DNA of 64,000 nucleotides from Spirochaetota bacterium (GCA_035477215.1 DATIKU010000058.1:124001-188000), one strand, 5' to 3'; shown: positions 1-10,384, counted from the first letter of the stretch. Made by a program: numbers and translations. The notes: generated from the sequence alone by a model not told the origin.

Positions 1-1307
1 ATCGGGTCGGAGCCGGTAAGAAGACCGAGAAGCGCATGACCGGATTCGTGATAGGCGATAATCTCCTTTTCATCGGTGGAAATGAGCATTGAACGACGCT
101 CGGGTCCCATGAGAACTTTGTCTTTGGCGTCTTCCATATCGCTCATCGATACTCGTTTCTTGCCCCTGCGGGCCGCAAGAAGCGCTCCCTCGTTAACCAG
201 ATTGGCGAGGTCCGCGCCGGTGAATCCGGGCGTTCCCCTCGCGATCACTTTGAGGTCGACTTCGCGCGAAAGGGGTATTTTCCGTGAATGAACTGCGAGT
301 ATTTTTTCGCGTCCCTTTATGTCCGGTGTATCGACAATAACCTGCCGGTCGAAACGTCCGGGACGAAGCAGCGCCGGATCCAGAACGTCGGGCCTGTTGG
401 TAGCCGCCACGATTATAACGCCTTCGTTTGTTTCGAAGCCGTCCATTTCCACAAGAAGCTGGTTTAAAGTCTGCTCCCGTTCATCGTGTCCGCCGCCGAG
501 ACCCGCCCCCCTTAACCTGCCCACTGCGTCTATCTCGTCTATGAATACAATGCACGGGGCGCTTTTCTTGCCCTGTTCGAACAGGTCGCGCACGCGCGAT
601 GCGCCGACACCGACGAACATCTCCACGAAGTCGGAACCGCTGATGGAGAAAAAGGGCACTCCGGCTTCGCCGGCGATCGCCCTGGCAAGCAGGGTTTTAC
701 CGGTCCCGGGAGGGCCCATAAGGAGAACGCCTTTGGGTATTTTCGCACCGATATCGGAAAACTTTTTCGGCTCTTTCAGAAAATCAATTATTTCTCCAAG
801 CTCCTCTTTCGCCTCGTCAACACCGGCGACATCGGCAAAGGTGACCTTGTTTCGAGTTTCCGGGTTTAACTTGGCCTTGCTCTTGCCGAACGACATGGCC
901 TTGTTGCCGGTTGATTGTATCTGTCGTATCATGAAAAACCAGATAAGCCCGAAAAAGAAAAGCCATGGTAGAAAATTCAGAATGCCCTTGAGGAACAGGT
1001 TATCATCCGCCTCTTCGCCCTTTACTTCCACTTTGGACGCAATAAGGTTCTTCACCAAATCCGGATCATCGTATGGAATGATCGTCTCGAAAATGAACGC
1101 CTTGTCCCCTTTTGTGTAGGTCCCCGAAATCTTCTTGCCGTTAATGATGGAAACGGCTTTCACCTTCTGTTCAGAAACCTTCCTTAGAAAATCGCTGTAC
1201 TGGAGCGACTCGACCTTCGGTTTTGTCGTATCGTTCATTTTAAATATCGCGATCGCCAGAACCACTATTAAAAGTAAAAGCGCGATCTGTTTGCCTGTCC
1301 TGTTCAT
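1..1307 (-). CDS. ftsH: ATP-dependent zinc metalloprotease FtsH (3' end missing)
   Basis: Membrane-bound AAA+ protease that extracts and degrades misfolded membrane proteins and short-lived regulators. I translated the minus strand from the ATG at 1305-1307. It gives an N-terminal membrane segment, a short periplasmic domain, a second membrane segment ([14 protein letters not shown]), then the AAA module with Walker A GPPGTGKT, Walker [10 protein letters not shown], the pore motif MFVGVG and the second region of homology ending RPGRFDR. The zinc site HESGH lies about 25-40 bases from the window edge, so roughly the last 200 residues of the protease domain lie outside. About 435 codons are present without a break. 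It lies downstream of tilS in the same direction with a 189-base gap, an arrangement common in bacteria. Identification is secure. Confidence 0.97.
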   Translation of the reverse strand, partial: MNRTGKQIALLLLIVVLAIAIFKMNDTTKPKVESLQYSDFLRKVSEQKVKAVSIINGKKISGTYTKGDKAFIFETIIPYDDPDLVKNLIASKVEVKGEEADDNLFLKGILNFLPWLFFFGLIWFFMIRQIQSTGNKAMSFGKSKAKLNPETRNKVTFADVAGVDEAKEELGEIIDFLKEPKKFSDIGAKIPKGVLLMGPPGTGKTLLARAIAGEAGVPFFSISGSDFVEMFVGVGASRVRDLFEQGKKSAPCIVFIDEIDAVGRLRGAGLGGGHDEREQTLNQLLVEMDGFETNEGVIIVAATNRPDVLDPALLRPGRFDRQVIVDTPDIKGREKILAVHSRKIPLSREVDLKVIARGTPGFTGADLANLVNEGALLAARRGKKRVSMSDMEDAKDKVLMGPERRSMLISTDEKEIIAYHESGHALLGLLTGSDP

Positions 1308-1496
1308 CTGCCACTCCTGATCATGATCGACCGGATGATTAAAGTCATTTTACGCTATCCAAACCCTGGAGATTGTTTCCCCGCCTCCGCATGGGCGCAC
1401 TTGCATTAATCCTGGTATTGTAAACGTCTCTAATTATTCCAACGGGCCGGACTTGAAGCATCATTGGCCGGAGCATCCCGGCGGCACAGGTGCCGT

Positions 1497-2933
1497 TTAC
1501 CCCCCCGCCCGGTATATAGCAAGTATTTTTTGGGACTGTTCCGTCACCATGTAGTTCCGCGCAACCCTGTGATGCATATTAACGGTCATTCCGATCATAA
1601 CCGCCGCTACTTCACTACCGACCATAACAATCGGCACCGACTCTCTCAGGGACTGCGCTACCTTTAAATCAATAAGAAGGTCCTTAATCTTTTTCGTCCC
1701 TCCTGGCAACCGTATCCGGTCACCGTTTATCCTGCCTCGCAGTACAATATAATCAACTTCATCCGGTAAAGCTAAAAAAAGGACGTCTTTTCGCCGGTAT
1801 TCTCCGAGAAAAGTCTCATATCTCACAAGGCACATCGAAAGCGAATACCCGGGTTCGCCAATGACGATATCCCCGGCAGGCTTATAACCGGTAGGGACAT
1901 CGATTCGGTATTCCCACGATCTCTTCGCCGTTTCCCCGGCCGTCTTTTCCCCTATGGAGATGGTGCTTCGGCCGTCATCACGCATTACCGAAATCGACAA
2001 AACGCCACCGACCTTTATGGAAACACTGTTTTTGGCCGATCCATACGCCTTCATTATCTCGTCTATAATTCGACTTGAAATATATTGTTTAAAATGATCT
2101 CTAATTGCGTGGACAAGCGCATATCGAATAACCCGTTCGTCTCCACCAAATCTTTCGGGATAAATAAATATTTCGCCCTGCTTTTCCATGTAAACCTTCC
2201 CGTATGTCTTCTCGAGAAGATGGTCCAGCAATGATGCGTTTTCAACCGCCAGCTTCGAAAGCCGGGAGAGCGCTTCATCGACAGAGGGGAACCGGCGCCC
2301 TGCCATTGGGAGGAGTTCGTTTCGCACGAAATTTCGCAGAAACCTAATATCGGAATTGCTTTCATCCTCGCGCCATTCAAGGGCGCGATCCGTCAAATAG
2401 CCGTATACCTCACCGCTCGTTAAAGGCAGCATCGGCCGAATCATATTTCCGCGTATTGGTTCGATGCCCCTGAGTCCGTGCAGGCCCGTTCCGCGCAGGA
2501 TTCGCATAACAATCGTTTCAACATTGTCGCTCCCGGTGTGGGCGGTGACGATTTTATCCCATGATCCATCGCGAGCGATATCAGCCAGATACCGATACCG
2601 TGTCTCCCGCGAAAATTCCTCGAAAGAATATCCACGCGGCCTTTTCAAACAGTCGAAACGTTCGCAATACAGTTTTAGATTACGGCCTTTCGCCAGGCTC
2701 CTGACGAATTCCTCGTCGGCATAGGATTCGGCGCCCCGCGACAGGTGATTGAGATGGAATACACCCATGGTCAGAGACCATTCATCAGCGATCGAACTCA
2801 TAATGTCGAGCAGGGCGACGGAGTCCTTTCCGGCCGAGAGTGAAAAAATAAGCCGGTCACCCGCTTCAAGAAGACGGTGCTCCTGTATGAATGCGCGAAC
2901 ACGCCCGACCGCTGATTTATCCCTACGGTTCAT
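1497..2933 (-). CDS. tilS: tRNA(Ile)-lysidine synthase
   Basis: Ligates lysine to C34 of the CAU-anticodon tRNA(Ile), changing its decoding from AUG to AUA; cytoplasmic and usually essential. The N-terminal PP-loop ATPase motif is visible as SLSAGKDS (usual form SGGKDS), followed by HLNHLSRGAES and AHTGSDNVET, both typical of the N-type ATP pyrophosphatase fold. The C-terminal part carries the substrate-binding extension with RIRLPGGTKKIKDLLID. An upstream TTG at 2948 could extend the frame by five codons, but GGAG lies at good spacing before the ATG at 2931-2933, so I chose that start (478 residues). It is divergent from the phosphohexomutase gene at 3121 and upstream of ftsH, likely co-transcribed with it. 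Confidence 0.93.
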   Translation of the reverse strand: MNRRDKSAVGRVRAFIQEHRLLEAGDRLIFSLSAGKDSVALLDIMSSIADEWSLTMGVFHLNHLSRGAESYADEEFVRSLAKGRNLKLYCERFDCLKRPRGYSFEEFSRETRYRYLADIARDGSWDKIVTAHTGSDNVETIVMRILRGTGLHGLRGIEPIRGNMIRPMLPLTSGEVYGYLTDRALEWREDESNSDIRFLRNFVRNELLPMAGRRFPSVDEALSRLSKLAVENASLLDHLLEKTYGKVYMEKQGEIFIYPERFGGDERVIRYALVHAIRDHFKQYISSRIIDEIMKAYGSAKNSVSIKVGGVLSISVMRDDGRSTISIGEKTAGETAKRSWEYRIDVPTGYKPAGDIVIGEPGYSLSMCLVRYETFLGEYRRKDVLFLALPDEVDYIVLRGRINGDRIRLPGGTKKIKDLLIDLKVAQSLRESVPIVMVGSEVAAVMIGMTVNMHHRVARNYMVTEQSQKILAIYRAGG

Positions 2934-3120
2934 ATTAATGATCTCCAAAGGGATTACTCACACGGCGATACATATTTTTCCAGTAATTATTTTTATGCGA
3001 TTCATCACCGATTCGGATTGAAATCAGATCGTGGGAAAAGTGATTGATTTTTCACACGGAACCGTAAGGAATTCTACTACACCGTCGCTTGCCAATTCAA
3101 CCAGTATCAAGGGAGATTTT

Positions 3121-4872
3121 ATGGACCACCGGATAACCGAACTGATCGATGAATGGACCAACTTCCCTTTCGATGAAAACACCCGAAATGAAGTCTCCCT
3201 TCTCATGGAACGCGGCGACCAGAAAGAGCTTGAGGACCGGTTCCATACGATGCTCGAATTTGGAACCGGAGGGCTTCGTGGCGTAATCGGCGCCGGCACC
3301 AACCGGATGAACGTGTACACGGTCGGCATGGCGACACAGGGGCTTGCCAATTACATCCTTTCTAAGAAAAAACAGGACCGGGGCGTGGTTATCGCCCGCG
3401 ATTCGAGGAGGATGTCCGACGTCTTCTCACGGGAGGCGGCACGCATTCTTGCCGGTAACGACATCAGGGTATATTATTTCAACGACATCACCCCTACGCC
3501 CCTGTGTTCCTTCGCAATCCGCGAACTGAATGCGGTTTCCGGTATTGTCATTACGGCAAGCCATAATCCTCCGGAGTATAATGGTTACAAGGTATACTGG
3601 GATGATGGTGGCCAGGTGGTGCCTCCAGTGGACGGCGAGATCATCGATGAAGTAAAGATGATACACTCAATTGAAGCGATTAAACGTATTGATTTCGAGG
3701 ACGGTATCCTTTCCGGTCTGATCCAGGTGATAGGCGGCGATATAACGGAAACCTATATTTCCATGCTCGGGGAAAAGGCGCTTCGCCCCGCGAAACCTTC
3801 GGAAACGGTAATAGTATACACCCCCCTGCACGGGACCGGATATAAAATCATCCCGGAGGTGCTGCGCCATTTCGGTTTCCAGAATATATTTACGGTTGAA
3901 TCACAGTCGAAGCCCGATGAAAACTTCAGTACCGTCAAGTCCCCGAATCCCGAGGAGCGCGACGCACTCGCGCAGGCCCTTGAACTTGCCCGTAAAGTCG
4001 ACGCCGACCTTATCCTCGCAACCGATCCTGATGCCGACCGCATGGGAGTCGGCATCAGGAATCTCGAGGGCGATTATGACCTTCTCAACGGGAACCAGAT
4101 AGGCACCATGCTCGAGTATTACCTGCTGCACAGGTTGTCACGCAAGGGCACTCTTCCGGCGAACGGCGTCATGGTAAAAACCATCGTAACTACCGATTTG
4201 CAGGATGTAATCGCGAGAAGCTTCAGCTGCTCCGTCGACAACGTTCTGACGGGGTTTAAATGGATTGCCCTTAGAATGAAGGAATATGAATTGTCCGGTG
4301 AAAAATCATTCATTTTCGGCGGCGAGGAAAGCTACGGATATCTTCCCCTGGACTTCGTGCGCGACAAGGATGCCATCAGCTCCTGCTATTTTTACGCGGA
4401 AATGGCGGACTGGCTTGCAGAAAGCGGCGGCAGCCTTTATGAATTCCTGAGCGCCATATATCTTAAATTCGGCCTTTATCAGGAAGACCTTCTCTCGATC
4501 ACGATGAAGGGGATCGACGGCATGGAGAGAATACAAAACATTATGGATTCGTTCAGGCGTTCCTCGCCGGGCGAGTTCGGCGGAATCCGGGTGGCTCGCA
4601 TCGCCGATTATCTCGCACTTGAGGAAACGGACATAGCCGCCGGTTCGAAAATACCGATTAATAATCTACCGGGCTCTGACGTGTTGCAGTTTTTTCTTGA
4701 AGACGGCTCAAAGATTACCATGCGGCCGTCAGGGACCGAGCCAAAGATCAAGTTTTATTTCAGCGTGAATGCCCGGGTCTCCGCGGATGAGCTCGATGGA
4801 ATGAAGGCCGCTTTAAGGAAAAGAATAGACCGTTTCAAGTCCGATTTGAGCGCGAAGATAAACGAGGTGTGA
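3121..4872 (+). CDS. Phosphoglucomutase/phosphomannomutase (alpha-phosphohexomutase)
   Basis: Interconverts hexose 1- and 6-phosphates through a phosphoserine enzyme, feeding glycogen, cell wall and envelope sugar synthesis in the cytoplasm. Motifs of all four domains are in order: phosphoserine loop TASHNPPEYNGYKVYW, metal loop DPDADRMG, sugar-binding loop GGEESYGY and C-terminal phosphate loop RPSGTEPKIKFY. At 583 residues it matches the long PgcA-type group of Firmicutes and spirochaetes rather than the shorter ManB or GlmM types. The frame is open from a GTG at 3031, but a GGGAG box ends 4-5 bases before the ATG at 3121, so the shorter start is preferred. Its 3' end overlaps the 3' end of convergent ybeY by 38 bases. 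Glucose versus mannose preference cannot be read from sequence. Confidence 0.93.
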   Translation: MDHRITELIDEWTNFPFDENTRNEVSLLMERGDQKELEDRFHTMLEFGTGGLRGVIGAGTNRMNVYTVGMATQGLANYILSKKKQDRGVVIARDSRRMSDVFSREAARILAGNDIRVYYFNDITPTPLCSFAIRELNAVSGIVITASHNPPEYNGYKVYWDDGGQVVPPVDGEIIDEVKMIHSIEAIKRIDFEDGILSGLIQVIGGDITETYISMLGEKALRPAKPSETVIVYTPLHGTGYKIIPEVLRHFGFQNIFTVESQSKPDENFSTVKSPNPEERDALAQALELARKVDADLILATDPDADRMGVGIRNLEGDYDLLNGNQIGTMLEYYLLHRLSRKGTLPANGVMVKTIVTTDLQDVIARSFSCSVDNVLTGFKWIALRMKEYELSGEKSFIFGGEESYGYLPLDFVRDKDAISSCYFYAEMADWLAESGGSLYEFLSAIYLKFGLYQEDLLSITMKGIDGMERIQNIMDSFRRSSPGEFGGIRVARIADYLALEETDIAAGSKIPINNLPGSDVLQFFLEDGSKITMRPSGTEPKIKFYFSVNARVSADELDGMKAALRKRIDRFKSDLSAKINEV

Positions 4873-5344
4873 GGATGGCCAGTATTTCTATTTCTTTTTC
4901 CCGCATAATTGTCTCGTCGCGTTCCGATCGCCCATGATCGTATCCCGCCAGATGCAATATGCCATGGACCAGCAGCCGCAGAAGCTCTTCCGCGGGTTGT
5001 GCTCCGTATTGCGCAGCCTGGGCTGCCGCACGCTCCAGGGATATATACACGTCCCCGAGTGTTTCAACATCGCCATCCACAGCCGGAAACGGTTCTTCGC
5101 GATAGGCGAAAGAAATGACGTCGGTCGGACGGTTCTTCTTTCTGTAACGATTGTTGATTTCCCTGATCCTGTCATCGTCGGTCAAAATGACGGATACGGA
5201 GCTTCCGAATACATCGGCCATTTCGCAGGTCCGTTCGGCCGCGAGTTTGAGGAACCGTCTGGTAATTCCGATGAAAGGCAGTATGGCCCGACCTTCCACA
5301 AAGACGTTAATTATCGTCTTCTTTGATGTGGACTTTCCCCTCAA
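4835..5344 (-). CDS. ybeY: Endoribonuclease YbeY (rRNA maturation factor)
   Basis: Single-strand endoribonuclease involved in 16S rRNA 3'-end maturation and 70S ribosome quality control. The signature zinc site HGILHLAGYDH is intact, and the preceding NRYRKKNRPTDVISF and LGDVYIS segments are typical of the family. Length (169 residues) is normal. The start is uncertain: the longest frame begins at a TTG inside the last 38 bases of pgpH, with a GAGG box about 9 bases ahead; no ATG is available before the conserved core. The 3' end overlaps the convergent phosphohexomutase by 38 bases. It is the last visible gene of the aspS-phoH-pgpH-ybeY run, a grouping found widely in bacteria. Confidence 0.93.
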   Translation of the reverse strand: MRGKSTSKKTIINVFVEGRAILPFIGITRRFLKLAAERTCEMADVFGSSVSVILTDDDRIREINNRYRKKNRPTDVISFAYREEPFPAVDGDVETLGDVYISLERAAAQAAQYGAQPAEELLRLLVHGILHLAGYDHGRSERDETIMREKEIEILAILTPRLSSRSNRT

Positions 5345-7580
5345 GCTTCTGTACCTCTTCGTTGTCGGGATACTCGATCCTTGTATGGAATATTCCGTTG
5401 AGTATCCTCATGAAGGCCCGCTGGATCTTGTTTAGGTCGGACATTGTAAGGTCCGAATACTCGAACTCATCGTCATTTAGCTTGTTGTATATGATCTTTT
5501 TGACCAGCGATTCCAGTTTTACGCTTGTCGGATCCTGAAGCGATCGGGAGGCCGCCTCAACGGCGTCCGCGAGCATCACCACGGCCGTCTCCCTGGACTG
5601 TGGCTTGGGACCGAGGTACTGGAACTCCGTTTTATTTACGGTACCGTTCTCTCCCGAAGCGTCCGCTTCCTCAAGCGCCTGGTGATAGAAAAAGGTCATC
5701 GTCGTCGTACCGTGGTGCTCCCGGATGAAGCTCTCCACCTGCTCGGGCAACTTGTTTTTTCTGGAGAGAACGATGCCCTTCTCGACGTGTGAAATTATCA
5801 AACGTGAATATTCAATCGGTTTGAGCGATTTCGCCCTTTTATCCGTAATCTTGTTTTCGATGTAGATACCGGCGTCTTCAATCTTCCCGATGTCATGATA
5901 ATATCCGCCCACGCGCGCAAGGAGGTAATTGGCCCCGATGTCCTTGCAGGCGGCCTCCGCCATGTTTGCGACCATGAGGGAATGGTTGTAAGTTCCGGGC
6001 GCCTTGATAAGCATGCGCCTGAAGATGGGCGCGTTGAGATCCGAAAGCTCGAGCAGGTTGAATTTTGTCGTTATGCTGAAAAGGTTTTCGAACAACGGAA
6101 ATACACCGAGAACAAGGATAGAGTTGATAATTCCGTTCGCAAGGGACAGTTCGATGTTTCGAAGCGTATCGTAGAGCGTATAATCTTCCATGAGGCATAC
6201 GCCCGTGACTACAACCGAGTTTATTATCCCGAGTATAAGCCCTCCCCTCAGGAAATCGGTGCGCCTTTCAACGCCGGTCAGCACGAATACACCAAGTATT
6301 GCCGAGCTGAAGGCGGTTACAATTACGACAAGCGAACCATTGCTGACCATAAACGCGAAAAATATCAGATACAGCCCGATTATTATGGCGATAAATATGT
6401 TGAAAAGCGTTGCGATGATCATGGTCACCGCTGCGATCGGGAGAAAGAGAGTGAAGATCATTGCTGAATTAAGGATATTATCGGTTCTGGAAAGAAAAAA
6501 CGTAAAGAAGACAAAGAGGACAACGATCGAGAATATGATTACGGGGGCTTTTCGGTCAGGAAGAAGCCTGGAATGATACTCGATCAAAAAATAAGCGAAA
6601 ACCAACAGGAAAGACACCTGTAAAAGAAGCACACCGAGTATATAGTTGATCCGGGTGGTCGATGCATAGGAATTCAGGATCGAGATTTTGTCGAGCGTCT
6701 CCGTGGTAATGGTATCCCCTTCCCTGACGATCGTTTGTCCTTTTTTAAGCACGCCCGTTACAGGTTTAATATTTTTCGTGGCCTCTTCGATTCTTCGTTT
6801 AGTTTCTTCCGCATTGAAAAGAAGATTTGGCCTAACCAGCGTTTTTATCACTGATATGATTAGCGTGCGTTCTTCCCGAGTTCGTTGCTGGATCATGGCA
6901 TGCACCAGTCCGGGAATATCGGCGTTGATTTCGGCCAGAGTCTTTATCTCCTCGAGCCCGCGTGATATCTCGTTGGCCGCCTGCGGGCTGTTGATAATCC
7001 TCATGGTTACGTTCTTGTTCGCTATTGAAAGCGGATTCGAATACGGGGCGGGCATTACGCCGTTGTCAAGAATATAGATCATCAGCTTTTTGATGTTCTG
7101 GCGTATATCCGACGTGTTCTGGCTCCGCAGCAGTTCGAAAAGTACATGATCGTCATATTGCGGGAATTTCGGCAGCCTGGATTTTATGGTAATAAGTTGA
7201 AATGTCCTGTCTTCGCTGCCGGTCGGAGGAATCTCGCGAAGCGTTATGTCAATATGATCGAAAAGCATATCGATATGCCGAAGGACTTCCACCAGGACCG
7301 ACTGGTCGCGGTCGAATACCAGCGGGACGGAATCGGCGACCCGGCCTTTTTCAGCCCTGGTCTCGGATTCAATTTCAAAAACAATATCCCCGGAGACCCG
7401 CACGTCCTCGCGGGCTATGTCGCCGATGCTGTAATCATGTGTTTTGCCGACCATATTGATCGACAAAAGCACGGTCGAAATGACGATGATGCCGAGGATA
7501 AGAAACAGGGACAGTCGAATGTTGCGATTTCTCATCGCAGCGTTGACGGACCGGCTGATTATTTTAACTGTCGTCAGCAT
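5307..7580 (-). CDS. pgpH: 7TM-HD family cyclic-di-AMP phosphodiesterase (PgpH/YqfF type)
   Basis: Inner-membrane phosphodiesterase; characterised PgpH proteins hydrolyse cyclic di-AMP. The order seen in the 757 residues is one N-terminal membrane segment, a long extracytoplasmic domain (about residues 45-300), a block of seven membrane segments (about 305-500) and a cytoplasmic HD domain. HD metal motifs are GTYNHSLMVANMAEAA (His) and YYHDIGK (His-Asp), with a later HVEKG and REHHGTT. No clear ribosome-binding site precedes the ATG at 7578-7580. The gene is 47 bases downstream of phoH and overlaps ybeY by 38 bases, so these are probably one transcript. Whether this organism makes cyclic di-AMP is not shown here, because no diadenylate cyclase gene is in the window. 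Confidence 0.92.
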   Translation of the reverse strand: MLTTVKIISRSVNAAMRNRNIRLSLFLILGIIVISTVLLSINMVGKTHDYSIGDIAREDVRVSGDIVFEIESETRAEKGRVADSVPLVFDRDQSVLVEVLRHIDMLFDHIDITLREIPPTGSEDRTFQLITIKSRLPKFPQYDDHVLFELLRSQNTSDIRQNIKKLMIYILDNGVMPAPYSNPLSIANKNVTMRIINSPQAANEISRGLEEIKTLAEINADIPGLVHAMIQQRTREERTLIISVIKTLVRPNLLFNAEETKRRIEEATKNIKPVTGVLKKGQTIVREGDTITTETLDKISILNSYASTTRINYILGVLLLQVSFLLVFAYFLIEYHSRLLPDRKAPVIIFSIVVLFVFFTFFLSRTDNILNSAMIFTLFLPIAAVTMIIATLFNIFIAIIIGLYLIFFAFMVSNGSLVVIVTAFSSAILGVFVLTGVERRTDFLRGGLILGIINSVVVTGVCLMEDYTLYDTLRNIELSLANGIINSILVLGVFPLFENLFSITTKFNLLELSDLNAPIFRRMLIKAPGTYNHSLMVANMAEAACKDIGANYLLARVGGYYHDIGKIEDAGIYIENKITDKRAKSLKPIEYSRLIISHVEKGIVLSRKNKLPEQVESFIREHHGTTTMTFFYHQALEEADASGENGTVNKTEFQYLGPKPQSRETAVVMLADAVEAASRSLQDPTSVKLESLVKKIIYNKLNDDEFEYSDLTMSDLNKIQRAFMRILNGIFHTRIEYPDNEEVQKLEGKVHIKEDDN

Positions 7581-7627
7581 AAGGTTTTTTTCTTTGGCCG
7601 TCCGGCCCGGCGTATCAAAGGAACCGG

Positions 7628-8605
7628 CTACTCCGATTTTTCCGCGTGATCATAGGCGGCGACGATTTTTTCAACGATGGGATGTCTGCAGATGTCCTCA
7701 CGTCCGAATTCAATGAAAGCGATCTCTTCCACTTTCTTTAATATTCGCATTGCATTCAGAAGACCGGAGTTTTTCGGTTTTTCTATGTCAATCTGGGTAA
7801 CATCGCCGGATATGACAATTTTCGAATTGTTTCCGAGCCTTGTGAGGAACATTTTCATCTGGGAAACGGTTGTATTTTGACCTTCATCAAGTATTATAAA
7901 CGCCCTGTTGAGCGTCCTTCCCCGCATATACGCGAGCGGAGCGATTTCTATTGTTCCCTTTTCGATCAACTTTGATACTTTTTCAAATGGTATCAGATCA
8001 AACAGCGCATCGTACAGCGGGCGCAGGTATGGATTTATTTTCTGTATCAGATCTCCCGGCAGGAAGCCGAGGCTTTCTCCGGCTTCAACGGCGGGTCTTG
8101 TAAGAATGATGCGCTCGACCTTGCAGGTCATGAGGTGTCCAAGCGCAACGGCAACCGCCAGATATGTTTTCCCCGTGCCAGCCGGCCCAATTGCGAATGT
8201 AATCGGATGGCGGTTGATAGATGATACGTATTTCGCCTGGTTCAGCGTCTTCGGCGATATCGTTCTTCCCGTTTCCGGAAACGTTATCTTGAGCCTGCTA
8301 AGTTCTTCGGTATCGATGTCACCGCCCGCGGCGATCGTAGTGGCAAGGTATCGTATATCGAATTCTTCGAATTCGTACGATTTGTCCTTAAGTTGCAGAT
8401 AGTCACCCATCAGGTGGAGCAATCTAATTGTTTTTTCGATGGTACCCCTGCTCGAACTGATTATCAGGGTGTTTCCCCTTGGAATTATTTGCACATCGAG
8501 GATTTTTTCGATGGTACCAATATTTTTGTCCCGGAATCCGCAAATTCTCTTATAAAGTGAGGTATCATCGATTTCGAAACGGCTTTCAACGGCACTTTCG
8601 ACCAT
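7628..8605 (-). CDS. phoH: PhoH-family ATPase
   Basis: Cytoplasmic P-loop ATPase of the PhoH/YbeZ family, thought to act with YbeY in RNA metabolism. Walker A is GPAGTGKT, Walker B is FIILDEGQNTT, and the sensor region reads SKIVISGDVTQID. An N-terminal KH-like region (about residues 10-80, with NIGTIEKILDVQI) precedes the ATPase. At 325 residues it has the standard YbeZ length. The start ATG is only 3 bases past the aspS stop codon, with no strong ribosome-binding site, so translation is probably coupled to aspS. Family assignment is secure; the exact RNA role is known only in outline. Confidence 0.94.
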   Translation of the reverse strand: MVESAVESRFEIDDTSLYKRICGFRDKNIGTIEKILDVQIIPRGNTLIISSSRGTIEKTIRLLHLMGDYLQLKDKSYEFEEFDIRYLATTIAAGGDIDTEELSRLKITFPETGRTISPKTLNQAKYVSSINRHPITFAIGPAGTGKTYLAVAVALGHLMTCKVERIILTRPAVEAGESLGFLPGDLIQKINPYLRPLYDALFDLIPFEKVSKLIEKGTIEIAPLAYMRGRTLNRAFIILDEGQNTTVSQMKMFLTRLGNNSKIVISGDVTQIDIEKPKNSGLLNAMRILKKVEEIAFIEFGREDICRHPIVEKIVAAYDHAEKSE

Positions 8606-8608
8606 ATA

Positions 8609-10384
8609 TTACTTGTCGACCACCTTTATGGAAAGTTCCCTGAGCTGTTCGGGGGAGACCGGAGACGGGGCGTTGCTCATCATGCACTGTCCTTTCTGCG
8701 TTTTGGGGAATGGGATAACGTCCCTGATCGAATTTCTCTTGAGAAGAAGCATCAAAATCCTGTCCAGGCCCAGGGCGATCCCCCCATGAGGCGGTGCACC
8801 GTATTTGAGGGCTTCGAGTAGAAACGAAAATTTAATCTTCGCCTCTTCTTCCGATATTCCCAGTACACCGAACATTTTTCTCTGGAGATCCGTATTATGT
8901 ATCCGTATCGAACCGCCGCCGATCTCGACGCCGTTGAGAACGATATCATAGGCCTGAGCCTTAATAGAATTCACCGACTCCGGCGATATTGTATCGAGAG
9001 AATCGACGTGCCCGGCGAGAGGGGCCGTAAACATATGGTGTTTTGCGAAATAACGCTTTTCCTCGTCGTCGTACTCCAGAAGTGGAAAATCGAGGACCCA
9101 GAGAAAATTGAATTTATCTTCATTGATCAGATTTAGATCTCTTCCGACCCTGAGCCGGAGATTTGCCAGAGTGTCATTTATCACGTTTTCGCGGTCCGAA
9201 GCGAAAAACACCAGCACATTCCCCTTCAGCGCCAACTTCTCGGTCAGCGCGGCACGCTCGTAATCGCTCAGGAATTTCGCTATTCCCCCCTCGAATGCGC
9301 CCTCCCTGAAACGGAAATAAGGGAGCCCTTTTGCCCTGAAAGTTTTGATATACTCCGTGTAATCGTCGATCATTTTCCTGGAAATGGCCCCTTCATCGGG
9401 GACCGGCAGGCATTTGATGCCGCCTCCGGATGCAAGCGCCGAGCTGAAAACGTTGAACGAAGAGTTCTTCAGAATATCCCCGCAATTAAAAAGCCTTAGC
9501 CCAAACCTCGTATCAGGGGCGTCTTTTCCATACCGCTCAATCGCTTCGTCATAACTCATGCGGGGAAAGGGCACGGCGACATCCCGCCCGATCGTTTCCT
9601 TAACGATGGCTTTTACCAGGCCCTCGATTATTTCCATAACCGTTTCACGGCTCACGAACGAAAGCTCCATGTCCACCTGGGTGAACTCGGGCTGCCTGTC
9701 GTTGCGAAGGTCTTCATCTCGAAAGCATCTCACTACCTGGAAATACCGATCGAAACCGGACACCATCAATATCTGTTTAAAAAGCTGCGGTGACTGCGGA
9801 AGTGCGTAAAACATGCCCCTGTTGATGCGGCTCGGTACGAGGAAATCGCGCGCACCCTCGGGAGTCGATTTATTCAGCATCGGCGTTTCAATCTCGATAA
9901 AGCGCTGTTCCGTTAAATGCCTTCGAATTTCCTGCGTCGCCCGGTGGCGTGCGAGTATTGTTTCCCTCATTTCCTCGCGGCGCAGATCGAGGTAACGATA
10001 CTCAAGCCGAAGCTCTTCATTAATGGAGTTACGGGTATCAAGAGGAAACGGCGGAGTCAATGATGGATTGAGAACCTCGATAATCCCGGCCTCAACCTCG
10101 AGCGAACCCGTCTTCAGCGCGGGATTGACGGTTTCGGCAGAACGCATGCGGACAAAACCTTCGATTCGCAGGCAGAACTCATTTTTAACGCTTTCCGCGA
10201 TTGCGGCCACGTCCGGAGATTTGGAAGAATCGACAACTATCTGTACGATACCGGAGACATCGCGCAGCTCGATGAAAATTATCCCCCCGAGGTCCCGCTT
10301 CCTGTCTACCCAGCCGCCGAGCTGGACTCGCTTGCCTTTCTGGGAGTCGGTTATTTCTCCGCAATACGTTCTTTCGGTGAACAT
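8609..10384 (-). CDS. aspS: Aspartyl-tRNA synthetase
   Basis: Class II aminoacyl-tRNA synthetase charging tRNA(Asp), and possibly tRNA(Asn) if the enzyme is non-discriminating. The N-terminal OB-fold anticodon-binding domain (GWVDRKRDLGGIIFIELRD) is followed by class II motif 2 (FRDEDLRNDRQPEFTQVD), the bacterial GAD insertion domain in the middle, and motif 3 (GIALGLDRILMLL). Length (591 residues) is typical of the bacterial AspRS. AAGGA lies 8 bases before the ATG at 10382-10384. It heads the aspS-phoH-pgpH-ybeY run on the minus strand. I did not check for gatCAB, so discriminating versus non-discriminating activity is open. Confidence 0.97.
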   Translation of the reverse strand: MFTERTYCGEITDSQKGKRVQLGGWVDRKRDLGGIIFIELRDVSGIVQIVVDSSKSPDVAAIAESVKNEFCLRIEGFVRMRSAETVNPALKTGSLEVEAGIIEVLNPSLTPPFPLDTRNSINEELRLEYRYLDLRREEMRETILARHRATQEIRRHLTEQRFIEIETPMLNKSTPEGARDFLVPSRINRGMFYALPQSPQLFKQILMVSGFDRYFQVVRCFRDEDLRNDRQPEFTQVDMELSFVSRETVMEIIEGLVKAIVKETIGRDVAVPFPRMSYDEAIERYGKDAPDTRFGLRLFNCGDILKNSSFNVFSSALASGGGIKCLPVPDEGAISRKMIDDYTEYIKTFRAKGLPYFRFREGAFEGGIAKFLSDYERAALTEKLALKGNVLVFFASDRENVINDTLANLRLRVGRDLNLINEDKFNFLWVLDFPLLEYDDEEKRYFAKHHMFTAPLAGHVDSLDTISPESVNSIKAQAYDIVLNGVEIGGGSIRIHNTDLQRKMFGVLGISEEEAKIKFSFLLEALKYGAPPHGGIALGLDRILMLLLKRNSIRDVIPFPKTQKGQCMMSNAPSPVSPEQLRELSIKVVDK

